The notes beneath the pieces were generated by a model. That model was not told the DNA's origin and did no database searches. It saw nothing but the letters and a program-made list of their open reading frames with translations. Made by a program: the position numbers and the translations under genes. Positions 7,496 to 17,703 of a stretch of DNA of 64,000 nucleotides are shown piece by piece. How positions within the stretch are numbered: position 1 is the first letter of the stretch; every line of letters starts with the position of its first letter. Source of the stretch: Clostridiales bacterium (GTDB lineage: Bacteria; Bacillota; Clostridia; Saccharofermentanales; Saccharofermentanaceae). The stretch covers positions 124,001 through 188,000 of the forward strand of contig JAFZKB010000002.1 of assembly GCA_017551865.1 (NCBI GenBank), written 5' to 3'.

Positions 7496-9979
7496 ATGAA
7501 AAGATTTTACGTGGCAGCTCAGTCTTCCGCGCCATCGGTCTTTGGGAAAAGAGCCGCAGCGGTTCTGCTTATCGCGTCGCTCCTTTTCACTTTTACTGCA
7601 TGTAAGAAAAAGACGGATAAGATCAGCACAAATGCATATGCATCCGGAAGAGTGATTCAGGAGACAGACCCTTTTTTCAACGCGGAAATTAATGAACTGA
7701 AGATCCCTTTAGACAACACAAAAGAGTTCAAAAGTTTTCAGGCAATATACTGTGTACCCATGTGGGAGTATCTGATCTGTGAGTATTCGGTCGAGTATAA
7801 ATATCCGAAAAAGATGAAGTCGATCTTCCAGATGTCAGAGGAAGAATACGATGAATATACCCAGTATCAGGTGCGCGATATTGGCATCTTCAACATGCGG
7901 GGCGAACTCATCAAAAAGATCGGCGGAGATATCGATACGGTCTTTACGATTACTTCAGATGAAAACGGAGATATTTATCTCCTCGGTTATGTTCATGACT
8001 CGTTCTATTCGGTCAATAATATCGAGGTGCACATTCTTGATCAGAAGGGGAACTTTAAAGAGAGCATCATTCTTAAAGACCCGCCGGTAGCGATACCCGG
8101 CACCGGCCCAATATCGTCGGAAGACGATTTTATCGAAATGGTCGAAGTGGGCTTTACGAGTGTCTTTTCGTCGAGGCCCGGAGCCGAATCCGTCAGGATG
8201 CAGATCTTAAAGGACGGCTCTATTCTTACTTCAAAAAACGGGGAGATGAAGATCTATAACCGGGATGGCAGCAAGCGCTGTGATGTGATCGATCCCGATA
8301 GGACCCTGGAAGAAAATGCTTTCTTAAAGGGAGAGAAATACTATGTTCTATCTACAGTTATTGATGAGGAAAAGGGCAGAAGTGTCCAGATCAAGGAGCT
8401 GAACACCGCGACAGGTGCTCTGGGACAGGGGAAGGAGGCCGTGGCGCTTTCTGAGTACTATTCTCCGGTGGTAACGGAAAAGGGCGTCTTCATCGATTCT
8501 TTCAACGGATGTTTCGAATATGATATGGATGCTGATTCTGTAAAAGAAGTCTTCAACTGGAATGATACAGATGTGAACCGGGCGATCCTTATGGGTGTCA
8601 GATGTCAGCCGGAAAGCGCAGATGAACTCGACGTAGTTGCCTTTGATGAAGAACAGAACGGTCCTTATCTGATCCACCTTATGCGGGCGGAGAAGAACCC
8701 GCATGCCGGAAAGAAGATCATCCGGATCGGAGGCGTGAATATTTCGGGAGAACTCAATCTGATGAATTTTATTTATCAGTATAACGCGGATCCGAAAGGG
8801 AAGACCCGAGCGGTCATCATTGACTATACTGCTGATCAGGATATCCTGCTGACCAGTGCAGATACGGAAAGAAAGATCTATATGGATATCCTCTCCGGAG
8901 AGGGTACGGATATACTGGTCAATATGGGTGCTTCAGAGATGTTCCGGAACGGCCGCATCATGGAAGATCTGAATCAGTATATAGATGGAGCAAAAGGGAT
9001 CGACCGGAATCTCTATTATGATAATGTTTTCCGCGCATGTGAAAGAGACGGGAAACTCTACCATGTCCCGATCGATTTTGCTCTTGAGGGATTGATGGTA
9101 AATACAGATCTTATCTCTAACCGGAAAGGCTGGACGTATGAGGAGTTTGTTAAAGTGGCGGAGAGTCTGCCGGAAGACGTGAATATCCTTCCGTCGACCA
9201 GATACAACGATCTTTTAAGGCCTCTGCTACAGGCCGCTCTGACTAGATTTATGAACTATCAGGATCAGTCGGTAAACTTCCAAAATGAAGAAATGAAGAA
9301 GATCCTTAATCTGGTTCGGGACTATGGAGTAAAGGAGATCCCGGCGTATGAAACAAAGAGGATAGATACCACACAATTAGGAGGAGGCTCTTTATCTCAG
9401 ACCGTTGTGGATTATTCAGAGGAGAAACTCCAGGAAGGCCTGATCGCCGCCAAGGATGTCAGCATTTCTTTTGTACACAGCATTGCTTATCAGGGGAGGC
9501 TGCTCCGCGGGAAGGTGGGGTTCCTGGGATATCCTTCTTATACAGGCACGGGCATGTTCATTTCTCCTGCCCGGACGTTAGGTATCCTTTCTTCCGGAAA
9601 TCAGAAAGATCTGGCCTGGGAAGTGATCCGTGCCTATCTCGAATTTGAAGGAGCTGACCCGCATAATTATGCGATCCCGGTAAACAGGGAGATATTTGAA
9701 AAACAGTGTCAGGTCGAAATGGATCGATATAATCAACAATACAAAGAATCGATCGAAATGTTTGGAAGTGCAAGCGCATTCGAAGTTGAGATCCATACCG
9801 AAGATATCGATATGCTCCGGACGCTCGTGGAAAATGCGGATACGGCATCCTTCCAGGACGAATCCGTCTTTTCTGTCATTACTGAAGAGGCGGCGGGATT
9901 TTTTGCCGGCGACCGGACGGCAGACGATGTCCTGAGCATTATCCAGAACCGGACAAAACACATCGTGACGGAAACATAG
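7496..9979 (+). CDS. Large solute-binding lipoprotein A (N-terminal propeller-like region, C-terminal solute-binding domain)
   Basis: 827 residues. The signal peptide ends in a lipobox-like FTAC (Cys about 36) followed by KKK, so it is probably a membrane-anchored surface lipoprotein. Residues about 60-395 are beta-rich, with motifs such as IYNRDGSKRC and EVFNWNDTD, and look like a propeller. A hinge AEKNPHAGKK (about 398) leads into a family-1 type solute-binding half that ends in the Clostridia motif EEAAGFFAGDRT and IQNRT. ATG 7496 follows GAGGTGG; a TTG four codons earlier overlaps that ribosome site. First of four tandem paralogs, with its own promoter and terminator and no transporter genes nearby. 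Ligand unknown. Confidence 0.85.
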   Translation: MKRFYVAAQSSAPSVFGKRAAAVLLIASLLFTFTACKKKTDKISTNAYASGRVIQETDPFFNAEINELKIPLDNTKEFKSFQAIYCVPMWEYLICEYSVEYKYPKKMKSIFQMSEEEYDEYTQYQVRDIGIFNMRGELIKKIGGDIDTVFTITSDENGDIYLLGYVHDSFYSVNNIEVHILDQKGNFKESIILKDPPVAIPGTGPISSEDDFIEMVEVGFTSVFSSRPGAESVRMQILKDGSILTSKNGEMKIYNRDGSKRCDVIDPDRTLEENAFLKGEKYYVLSTVIDEEKGRSVQIKELNTATGALGQGKEAVALSEYYSPVVTEKGVFIDSFNGCFEYDMDADSVKEVFNWNDTDVNRAILMGVRCQPESADELDVVAFDEEQNGPYLIHLMRAEKNPHAGKKIIRIGGVNISGELNLMNFIYQYNADPKGKTRAVIIDYTADQDILLTSADTERKIYMDILSGEGTDILVNMGASEMFRNGRIMEDLNQYIDGAKGIDRNLYYDNVFRACERDGKLYHVPIDFALEGLMVNTDLISNRKGWTYEEFVKVAESLPEDVNILPSTRYNDLLRPLLQAALTRFMNYQDQSVNFQNEEMKKILNLVRDYGVKEIPAYETKRIDTTQLGGGSLSQTVVDYSEEKLQEGLIAAKDVSISFVHSIAYQGRLLRGKVGFLGYPSYTGTGMFISPARTLGILSSGNQKDLAWEVIRAYLEFEGADPHNYAIPVNREIFEKQCQVEMDRYNQQYKESIEMFGSASAFEVEIHTEDIDMLRTLVENADTASFQDESVFSVITEEAAGFFAGDRTADDVLSIIQNRTKHIVTET

Positions 9980-10015
9980 GAGAAGTAAAGAACGCCTGTT
10001 AAGACTTTTTAAAAA

Positions 10016-10053
10016 AGAACCTGCAGAAACTTAGAACTGCGGGCTCTTTTTTT
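10016..10053 (+). terminator. Terminator after lipoprotein A
   Basis: An 11-bp stem (AGAACCTGCAG / CTGCGGGCTCT, two non-Watson-Crick positions) with a ten-base loop, followed by six T. It separates lipoprotein A from the duplicated promoter of lipoprotein B. Confidence 0.8.
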
Positions 10054-10056
10054 ATC

Positions 10057-10102
10057 TATGTGACTGGAATGTCATATATCTTTAGGTAAACCTTGATACT
10101 AT
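10057..10102 (+). promoter_or_regulatory. Second copy of the CRP/FNR-like dyad promoter, upstream of lipoprotein B
   Basis: TATGTGAC-N6-GTCATATA at 10057-10078 has the same two arms as the copy at 7385 but a different six-base centre. The AGGT-AA-ACCT dyad follows, and TG-A-TACTAT ends at 10102. Spacing is identical, with the dyad centre again at -41.5. Conserved arms with a drifting centre are what selection for protein binding would leave. Confidence 0.65.
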
Positions 10103-10165
10103 GAACTTAGGAATAGGTGGCACAGCAGGATCAAGGTCCTGCATTTACAGATTGGGTGATTCAAT

Positions 10166-12676
10166 ATGAAAAGGTTTTGTGTGGCAGGGCGGTCTTCCGC
10201 AAATTTGTGCATGGAAAAAAGAGCGGCAGCGATCATGCTTGCAGCATCGTGTCTTCTATCTTTTACCGCATGTAAGAAAAAATCAGATGGAAACAGCAAA
10301 AAGACATATGTATCCGGACAGGAGATAAAGGAAACGGATCCGTTTTTTAATTCTACGGTCAATGAACTTGTTATCCCTACGGATAAGACAAAAGAAGTCC
10401 AGGAAAAGTACACTAATTACACGGAAACCGTAGGCAAGTATATGATCTGCTCGTATTATGTCACGTATGTTCAGCCGGAGTGGATGAAGAATACTCCTTA
10501 CGAAAACATGTCTATGGAAATGCTGATGGAGGCAGCCAACTATTTTGGAGAGGGCACCGCTGTCTTCGATATGCAGGGAAAGATCATCCGTCAGATCGAC
10601 GGGGAAGTCACTAACCTTTACGGGGTAGCATCAGATAAAGACGATAATCTGTATATTATGGGTACGGAGTTTGATCTGACTAACGGTGAGGAGCACTTCG
10701 TGGTACAGGTCCTCGATTCCGAGGGTAAGCGTAAGGAGAGCATCAAGATCAGCGAAGACCCGGTAAAATTAGCTATGCCGGATGCCTCTAATCCGGATGA
10801 ATTGAAAAGAGAATTTCAGGAAGAGGTATCACAGGGTCCGGTCGATCCGTTCTCGAAAGGCCCAAGTAACCGCACACTTAAACTGATGATCCTCAATGAC
10901 GGAGCTTTGCTGGTTTCGACCAAAGGATACATGATCATCTATAACCGCGATGGAAGCAGGCGCTGTGAAGTGAAAGATCACGATCGTAAGCTCGCCGATA
11001 ATGCTTTCCTGAATGGAAATAAATACTATGTGCTTTCCACATATACCGATGAAAAAGGAAGAAATGTCCAGGTCAAGGAACTGAACATTCAGACAGGCGT
11101 ACTGGGACAGGGAAAAGAATCGCCGGTCCTTTCAGAGTATTCGGATCCCCGGATAACGGAAGCGGGCATTTTTATCAATTCCCTCAACGGATGCTACCAG
11201 TACGATCCTGACACAGATTCGATAAAAGAAGTATTCAACTGGAATGATTCGGATATAAACCGCGCGCTTATTACGAGTGTGAGATGTCAGCCGGAAAGCG
11301 CGGATGAACTGAATGCCGTTGCCTATGATAGTAATTATAATGGTCCGTACCTGATCCATCTGACCCGTGCGGAGAAAAATCCGCATGCAGGAAAGAAGAT
11401 CATCCGGATCGGCGGCATGCATCTCAATGGAGATATAGATCTGATGACTTTCATCAATCAATATAATGCGGATCCGAATGGCACGGCCAGAGCCATCGTC
11501 ATTGATTACACCGAGGATCGTGATGCTTATTCAGATAACAGTGCGGAAACGGAAAGAAAGATCTATATGGACATCCTCGCAGGTGATGGCCCGGATATCC
11601 TGGTCAATATGGGTAATGCGGAGATGTTCAGAAACGGACGCATCATGGAAGATCTGAATTCTTATCTGGATGGCGAAAAAGGAATCGATCGGACGAAGTA
11701 TTTTGACAATATTTTCCGGGCATGTGAAAGTGATGGACATCTCTACCATGTTCCGATCAGTTTCAGCCTGAAAGGAATGGTGATAAATGCGGATCTTATC
11801 TCTAACCGGAAAGGATGGACATATGAGGAGTTCGCAAAAGCGGAGGAGGCGCTGCCGGAGGATGTAAACATCATCCCGTCTACTGTATATAATGATCTCC
11901 TGAAGCTCGCCCTGGGATCAGCATTGCCGAAATATATGAACTATCAGGATCAGACGGTGAACTTCCAAAACGATGAGATGAAGAAGATCCTGGAGTTTGT
12001 CAGAAAATATGGGATGATGGAGATCCCGCCGAATGAAAACGATGGTGTGGACCTTCAATACTTTGGAGAAGAAGAATACAGCATATCGGTCGTGGATTAT
12101 ACGGAGGAAAGAATCAAAGAAGGATTGATCGCTTCGAGAGATATTGAGGTCTATTCTGCGTACGGTCTGGCTTTTCAGAAAAATGAGATCCCCGGGAAGA
12201 CGGGATTTGTCGGATATCCTTCACTTACGGGAACGGGAATGTCTATAAGTCCCCAAAGAACTTTGGGCATTCTTTCTTCCGGAAAATACAAAGATCTGGC
12301 CTGGGATGTGATCCGTGCCTATCTCGAATATACAGAAGGAAGCTCGGGCAAAGAAGAGTCTTCAGATGGGATTTCCGTGAACAGGGAGAGGTTTGAAACA
12401 CAAAACCGTCAGGAAATGGCATACCGCAATAAGCTGCACAAAGATACCATAAAAGAGATAGCTGCATTGAGTTCCTACTTTGCAGAAGTCAAAGAGGAGG
12501 ATATCGATGACCTGCGTACACTGGTAGAAAACGCCGACACCGTTTTCCTTCAAGATCCTGCGGCATTTAACGTCATATCAGAAGAAGCAGCTGGCTTCTT
12601 CGCCGGAGACCGTACGGCCGAGGATGTATTGAGTATTATCCAGAACCGTACAAAAACCATCGTATCAGAAGGTTAA
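10166..12676 (+). CDS. Large solute-binding lipoprotein B (paralog of A)
   Basis: 836 residues with the same plan as lipoprotein A: signal peptide with SFTAC lipobox and KKKS tail, beta-rich N-terminal region (about 60-400) with IYNRDGSRRC and EVFNWNDSD, the hinge RAEKNPHAGKK, and a solute-binding half ending in EEAAGFFAGDRT and IQNRTK. Of the family it is the closest to A across the visible motifs, and it also shares the promoter, so gene and control region appear to have been duplicated together. The stop lies four bases before the start of lipoprotein C, so B, C and probably D are one transcript. Confidence 0.85.
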   Translation: MKRFCVAGRSSANLCMEKRAAAIMLAASCLLSFTACKKKSDGNSKKTYVSGQEIKETDPFFNSTVNELVIPTDKTKEVQEKYTNYTETVGKYMICSYYVTYVQPEWMKNTPYENMSMEMLMEAANYFGEGTAVFDMQGKIIRQIDGEVTNLYGVASDKDDNLYIMGTEFDLTNGEEHFVVQVLDSEGKRKESIKISEDPVKLAMPDASNPDELKREFQEEVSQGPVDPFSKGPSNRTLKLMILNDGALLVSTKGYMIIYNRDGSRRCEVKDHDRKLADNAFLNGNKYYVLSTYTDEKGRNVQVKELNIQTGVLGQGKESPVLSEYSDPRITEAGIFINSLNGCYQYDPDTDSIKEVFNWNDSDINRALITSVRCQPESADELNAVAYDSNYNGPYLIHLTRAEKNPHAGKKIIRIGGMHLNGDIDLMTFINQYNADPNGTARAIVIDYTEDRDAYSDNSAETERKIYMDILAGDGPDILVNMGNAEMFRNGRIMEDLNSYLDGEKGIDRTKYFDNIFRACESDGHLYHVPISFSLKGMVINADLISNRKGWTYEEFAKAEEALPEDVNIIPSTVYNDLLKLALGSALPKYMNYQDQTVNFQNDEMKKILEFVRKYGMMEIPPNENDGVDLQYFGEEEYSISVVDYTEERIKEGLIASRDIEVYSAYGLAFQKNEIPGKTGFVGYPSLTGTGMSISPQRTLGILSSGKYKDLAWDVIRAYLEYTEGSSGKEESSDGISVNRERFETQNRQEMAYRNKLHKDTIKEIAALSSYFAEVKEEDIDDLRTLVENADTVFLQDPAAFNVISEEAAGFFAGDRTAEDVLSIIQNRTKTIVSEG

Positions 12677-12680
12677 GACC

Positions 12681-15167
12681 ATGAAAACCATATGCACAAA
12701 AAAGATCAGAAAAGCTGCGGCTATGGTGCTGGTCCTTTCCCAGCTTCTGCCACTTACATCTTGCAAGTCGCTCTTTACGAAAAAAACCAACTCGATCTCC
12801 GGACGTGTCATACAGGCGACGGATCCGTTTTTTAACAGTGAAGTCAACCAGTTCAAGATCCAGGTGGATCCGGATCTGAAGTTTTCTATGATCACGGACT
12901 ATATGTATGTCAAGGGATGCAGTATTGCTTCTTATGAGATCTATTATGAACTTCCCGAGGAACTCAAGAACGCAGAGCTCACCCCGGAAATATGGGCGAA
13001 ATATAATGTCCAGGTAACGGCTCTTTTCGATCAGGAAGGAAATGAGATCAAAAAGTTGGTCACCGAAGGCATTGACCAGGGGATCACGAAAGATGGTGAT
13101 ATCGTTATTGTGGAGGAGGAAAGATACGATTACAAGGTCCTGGCGCTGGCTACATCCAAAGATAATGAGATCTATCTTCTTTTCCGTTATACCACTTACG
13201 AAATGGGATATGGATATGAGATCCGTGTGATCGATCAGAGCGGGAATCTTCTCAAGACGATCCCTCTGAAAAATGCGCCCACGGATAATGAAGAGGGGGC
13301 GCGTATCGAGATCTTCAGTCCGAATGAAGGTACACATACCATCGAAAACCACACGACGGAGATGGCGATGCAGATCCTCGAAAACGGGAATATATGTGTT
13401 GCCGGAAAAGAGCGGATGGGGATCTATGAGATGTCCGGGAAAAAGGTCTGCGAGATCATGGATTCCGGAAGAGCCCTGGCAAGAGGGGTATTCAAGAATA
13501 ACGGAAAGTATTACATCCTGACGAGATATGTAGATCCGATGAGCGAAGAAGTGATCATGCTGATCAAAGAAGTCAATTTGAAAACAGGCGCACTCGGACA
13601 GGGCATTCCGGCAGATAAGCTTGCGGGGTATGACCGCATATCGGTGTCGGAGTCGGGCCTCTATCTGGACTCTTTTAACGGGTGTGCACGCTATGATATG
13701 AATACGGAGAAGATCGAAGAGATCTTCAACTGGAATGATACAGATATCGACCGTTCCATGCTGAGTACGGCCGTATGTACGCCCTATTCTGATGATGAGA
13801 TCTATGCAGTTGCCGCAAACGCCTATGATAACACCATCCCGCCTTACCTGATCAAACTGGAGCGTGCGGAAAAGAATCCGCATACCGGGAAGAAAGTGAT
13901 CGTGGTCGGAGGCATGAATCTTGCAGAAGCGGATATCCTGCCGATCGTGGCCAAGATCAATGCCGATCCGGATAAGAAAGTCCGCGTGGCGCTGGTCGAT
14001 TATGCCGCAGGCGGAGACGATGGAAACGGGGATGTCGAGCAGAGACTCTACCTGGATATCATCTCCGGGGAAGGTCCGGATGTCATCGTCAATATGGGCG
14101 GATATGAATCACTTCAGAGCGGGAACGCAATGGAGGATCTGAACACCTATATCGACGGCAGTAACGGCATTGACCGAAATGAGTATTTCGATAACATCCT
14201 CCGTGCCTTTGAGAAAAACGGAAAGCTCTACCACTTCCCTGTGGCGGTGCATCTGGACGGACTTCTGGCGAATTCGGAGCTGCTTCCGTACACTTCCGGA
14301 TGGACCTATGATGACTTTAGAAAATCTGCCGAGTCCATGAAGGATGAGGCCAGCATCATCAAGACCATGAAGTATAATGACATGCTTCGTTTCATGCTCA
14401 ATACGACGCTTTCGGAGTTCGTGGATTATGAGAACGACAAGGTCGATTTCCAAAATGAAAAAATGAGATCGATCCTCATGCTGGTCAAGGACTTTGGTGC
14501 ACGGGTGATCCCGCAGGACGAAAAATACATCACTAAGACGGCATCCTACGGGGAAGAAGAAAACAGAGTCGAGACAACCTATTTAGTCGATCAGGCGGAG
14601 GAGAAGTTCAAGAGCGGGCTCCTGGCCGCAAGGGAAAGTAAGATCTACCGTATATCCCAGGTGAGCCAGCAAAGAGAACTCCTGAACGGGGAAGGTATAT
14701 ATCTGGGATATCCCTCTTTTAACGGATCCTCTATGGCGATCGGAGAATGCCTGTCCATGGGCATCAATGCCTCCAGTAAGTATAAAGACCTCGCCTGGGA
14801 ATTCATCCGCTCCTATCTGGAGATGGATCCGCAGGATACTGCCGGAATGGGAGGACTTCTGGTCCGGAAAGCAAATTTCGAGGCGGACTGTCTGAAGGAT
14901 ATGGAAGACGCCAATAAACTCTACGATGAATGGACGGAAGAGAATCCGTATCATATCGGATACCAGATCTACTTCCAGGTCAAAAAGGAGGATATCGACA
15001 CGCTCCGCGTGCTGATGGAAAAAGCAAATACAAAGCTTACAGATGATGAGAAGGTATTAAACATCATCTGCGAGGAAGCGGCAGGTTATTTTGCCGGAGA
15101 CCGTACGATCGATGATATCATAAAGAATATACAGAACCGTACAAGGATCATTGTTCAGGAACTCTGA
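12681..15167 (+). CDS. Large solute-binding lipoprotein C (paralog of A)
   Basis: 828 residues. The signal peptide ends in LTSC (Cys about 29). The N-terminal beta-rich region contains IFNWNDTD, the hinge is RAEKNPHTGKK, and the solute-binding half ends in EEAAGYFAGDRT and IQNRTR. It starts four bases after lipoprotein B, with AGAAGG of the ribosome site inside the end of B. It is more diverged from A and B than they are from each other, so it is an older copy. No permease or ATPase gene is attached. Confidence 0.85.
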   Translation: MKTICTKKIRKAAAMVLVLSQLLPLTSCKSLFTKKTNSISGRVIQATDPFFNSEVNQFKIQVDPDLKFSMITDYMYVKGCSIASYEIYYELPEELKNAELTPEIWAKYNVQVTALFDQEGNEIKKLVTEGIDQGITKDGDIVIVEEERYDYKVLALATSKDNEIYLLFRYTTYEMGYGYEIRVIDQSGNLLKTIPLKNAPTDNEEGARIEIFSPNEGTHTIENHTTEMAMQILENGNICVAGKERMGIYEMSGKKVCEIMDSGRALARGVFKNNGKYYILTRYVDPMSEEVIMLIKEVNLKTGALGQGIPADKLAGYDRISVSESGLYLDSFNGCARYDMNTEKIEEIFNWNDTDIDRSMLSTAVCTPYSDDEIYAVAANAYDNTIPPYLIKLERAEKNPHTGKKVIVVGGMNLAEADILPIVAKINADPDKKVRVALVDYAAGGDDGNGDVEQRLYLDIISGEGPDVIVNMGGYESLQSGNAMEDLNTYIDGSNGIDRNEYFDNILRAFEKNGKLYHFPVAVHLDGLLANSELLPYTSGWTYDDFRKSAESMKDEASIIKTMKYNDMLRFMLNTTLSEFVDYENDKVDFQNEKMRSILMLVKDFGARVIPQDEKYITKTASYGEEENRVETTYLVDQAEEKFKSGLLAARESKIYRISQVSQQRELLNGEGIYLGYPSFNGSSMAIGECLSMGINASSKYKDLAWEFIRSYLEMDPQDTAGMGGLLVRKANFEADCLKDMEDANKLYDEWTEENPYHIGYQIYFQVKKEDIDTLRVLMEKANTKLTDDEKVLNIICEEAAGYFAGDRTIDDIIKNIQNRTRIIVQEL

Positions 15168-15232
15168 TCCCCCGGAGAGGAGGCAGCCCCCGGAAAGAAA
15201 AGATATAACAGGTTTTAGGGAGATAGAAGATC

Positions 15233-17677
15233 ATGAGAACATGGGCATTGGGGAAAAGTAAAGTTTTGAAAAAACTGATCGCAGGGGTATTGGCATCCGC
15301 TCTGATCCTGCCAGTCTCGGGATGCCGGCGCTCCTCTAAAAAAGAGGATACGTCTATGAAGTATGTATCCGGAAAAGAGATAATAGAGACGGATCCTTTC
15401 TTCCTTTCCACGGTCAATGATATCAAGTTCCCGACGGACAAGGATAAGGAAGTGGACATGCTGGAGATCACGGCCTGCGAGATCATTGACGGGTATGCCG
15501 TCGTTGCCTATGACATCTACTATAAGATCCCTCAAAAAGAAGATGCGGATGTGATGGATTACGTTAGGGATATGCAGTATTATCACAAAGGTATTTCTCT
15601 CTTCGATATGGAGGGCAATTATGTCAGAGATCTGACCGGAGATGCCGTCATGCTCTATGATGTCGCTTCAGATAAAGACGGAAATATCTGCACCCTGTGT
15701 GCGGTCATAGATCCGAATTTCCTAAAGACATTTTTCCAGGTGCAGACCGTAGATAAAGAAGGAAACTTCGTCCGCACGGCAACCATTATGAATCCTCCGA
15801 TCCTAGACCCAAACGCCGAAGACGTAATGGTGATCACAGATGATATCGCCCCTGACCCGAATGGATTTACGTCGGAAGCATGCCTTCATATCCTCGATGA
15901 CGGGACCATCGTGGTCATCGGCCAGGGGAAAATGTGCACGTATCAGCCGAATGGTGTAAAGCTTTTCGAGATCAGTGATCCCGGCCGGTATATCGACGAC
16001 ACGCTGATCCAGAAGGGGAAAAAGTATCAGATCCTCTCTGTGAAGAAAAATGTGGGAGCGAAGAACAGCATCCAGATCAAATCGGTGGACTTTAAAACAG
16101 GTAAACTGGGATCCGGGACTGACGCGGAAGATCTGGGCAGATACGATACGTATACGACTTCAGACGGATATATATTCGAAACTACCGAGAGTGGCTGTAA
16201 CCGCTATGATCCGTCGACAAAGAAGCTCGAGGAAGTATTTAACTGGAACGATACTGATGTAGATAGAACGAAGATCAGTAATTTACGATTCACACCGGTA
16301 AGCGAGGATGAATACTACGCGGTCGGACTGGAGCGTCTGTTTGATACGATGAAGGCACATCTCGTGCATCTGACCCGTGCGGAGAAGAACCCTCATGCCG
16401 GGAAGAAGTATATCGTCATCGGCGGACTGAGTATCGGCAACGAGGAATTGCTGCGTTATACCAATGAATATAACCGGGATCCTTCGGCAAATGCCCGTGC
16501 GGTCATCGTCGACTATGCAGACGGACTTCTACCGGAAGATTCTGTCAGCGAAGTGCAGAAAAAACTCTATCTGGACATCATATCCGGTTCCGGACCGGAT
16601 GTGCTGATGAATGTCGGAGATATGGAGGCATTCCAGAACGGCAATGTCATGGAAGATATGAATCCTTTCCTTGACGGAGCCAACGGCATTGACAGAAAAG
16701 AGTATTTCGATAATGTTCTCCGCGCCTGTGAAAGAGAAGGCAAGCTCTACCATATTCCCGCCCGCATCCGGCTCAGAGGTTTTCTGGTGAATTCGGATAT
16801 GATCCCGTATACCGACGGATGGACGTTCGACGAGTTCGAAGAAGCGAAAAAGAATATCCCGGCCGATGTCAGCTTCATGGAGGGGATCGTGTATAACGAT
16901 TATCTCAAGATCCTCCTGCTGACGACGCTCCCGAGATTCCTGAGTTATGAGAATAAAAAAGTGGATATTCAAAATGAAGACATGAAGAAGATCCTGGTCA
17001 TGGCGAAGGAAAATGGAGTGGAGCGCATTCCGGAAGATGAAGAGACGAGGTGGGTCGACAGAGGACTTTCCGGAGGTCTTGTTGATTATGCCCGGGAGAA
17101 ATTCAACGAAGGTCTTCTCGCAGTAAAAGACAGAGATATCGGTTCATTACAGATGATCAGCACAGACACCAGCCTTTGCGGTGGTCATATCGCATATATC
17201 GGTTATCCCGCTCCGGAGAAAAACGGTCTGACGGTTATTCCCAAGGATACGATGGGCATCGTAGCTTCCAGCAAAAACAAGGATCTGGCCTGGGAATTTG
17301 TCCGGCACTTCCTGACATATGAAAACCAGGTCGAAGATGCGGATACGTTCGGAGGTATTCCGGTCAACCGGGCGCTCTTTGAGACCGCGTGCCAGAAGTC
17401 GATGAAACAGGGAAATGAGACCTACGATGATCTTGCTGCAAAGATCGGACTCAGCGAGATGAAGCGGCTGGCGGATGCGATTCCGAGAGTCGAGAGTTCT
17501 GACATCGACACCCTTCGGGATCTAATGGAGCATGCCAATGTATCGGTCAGCACGGACAGTGCCGTACTTGCGATCATCTGTGAAGAGGCAGCCGGATATT
17601 TTGCCGGAGACCGGACCATCGATGAAGTGCTGAAAATGATTGAGAACCGCGCAAAGACAGTAGTATTTGAATACTAA
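15233..17677 (+). CDS. Large solute-binding lipoprotein D (paralog of A)
   Basis: 814 residues. The signal peptide ends in PVSGC (Cys about 26) followed by RRSSKK. The N-terminal region contains EVFNWNDTD, the hinge RAEKNPHAGKK is present, and the solute-binding half ends in EEAAGYFAGDRT and IENRAK. A 65-base gap after C holds no terminator, so it is likely in the B-C-D transcript. The ribosome site is weak (GGGAG about 11 bases before ATG). It ends tail to tail with the histidine kinase gene 26 bases away. Confidence 0.85.
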   Translation: MRTWALGKSKVLKKLIAGVLASALILPVSGCRRSSKKEDTSMKYVSGKEIIETDPFFLSTVNDIKFPTDKDKEVDMLEITACEIIDGYAVVAYDIYYKIPQKEDADVMDYVRDMQYYHKGISLFDMEGNYVRDLTGDAVMLYDVASDKDGNICTLCAVIDPNFLKTFFQVQTVDKEGNFVRTATIMNPPILDPNAEDVMVITDDIAPDPNGFTSEACLHILDDGTIVVIGQGKMCTYQPNGVKLFEISDPGRYIDDTLIQKGKKYQILSVKKNVGAKNSIQIKSVDFKTGKLGSGTDAEDLGRYDTYTTSDGYIFETTESGCNRYDPSTKKLEEVFNWNDTDVDRTKISNLRFTPVSEDEYYAVGLERLFDTMKAHLVHLTRAEKNPHAGKKYIVIGGLSIGNEELLRYTNEYNRDPSANARAVIVDYADGLLPEDSVSEVQKKLYLDIISGSGPDVLMNVGDMEAFQNGNVMEDMNPFLDGANGIDRKEYFDNVLRACEREGKLYHIPARIRLRGFLVNSDMIPYTDGWTFDEFEEAKKNIPADVSFMEGIVYNDYLKILLLTTLPRFLSYENKKVDIQNEDMKKILVMAKENGVERIPEDEETRWVDRGLSGGLVDYAREKFNEGLLAVKDRDIGSLQMISTDTSLCGGHIAYIGYPAPEKNGLTVIPKDTMGIVASSKNKDLAWEFVRHFLTYENQVEDADTFGGIPVNRALFETACQKSMKQGNETYDDLAAKIGLSEMKRLADAIPRVESSDIDTLRDLMEHANVSVSTDSAVLAIICEEAAGYFAGDRTIDEVLKMIENRAKTVVFEY

Positions 17678-17703
17678 GATCGATATAGATCCGATCCTTC
17701 AGA

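Noticed and set aside
17678..17703. Terminator between lipoprotein D and the histidine kinase gene
   Set aside because: Only a weak GATC-type dyad with no T-run is present in the 26-base gap.
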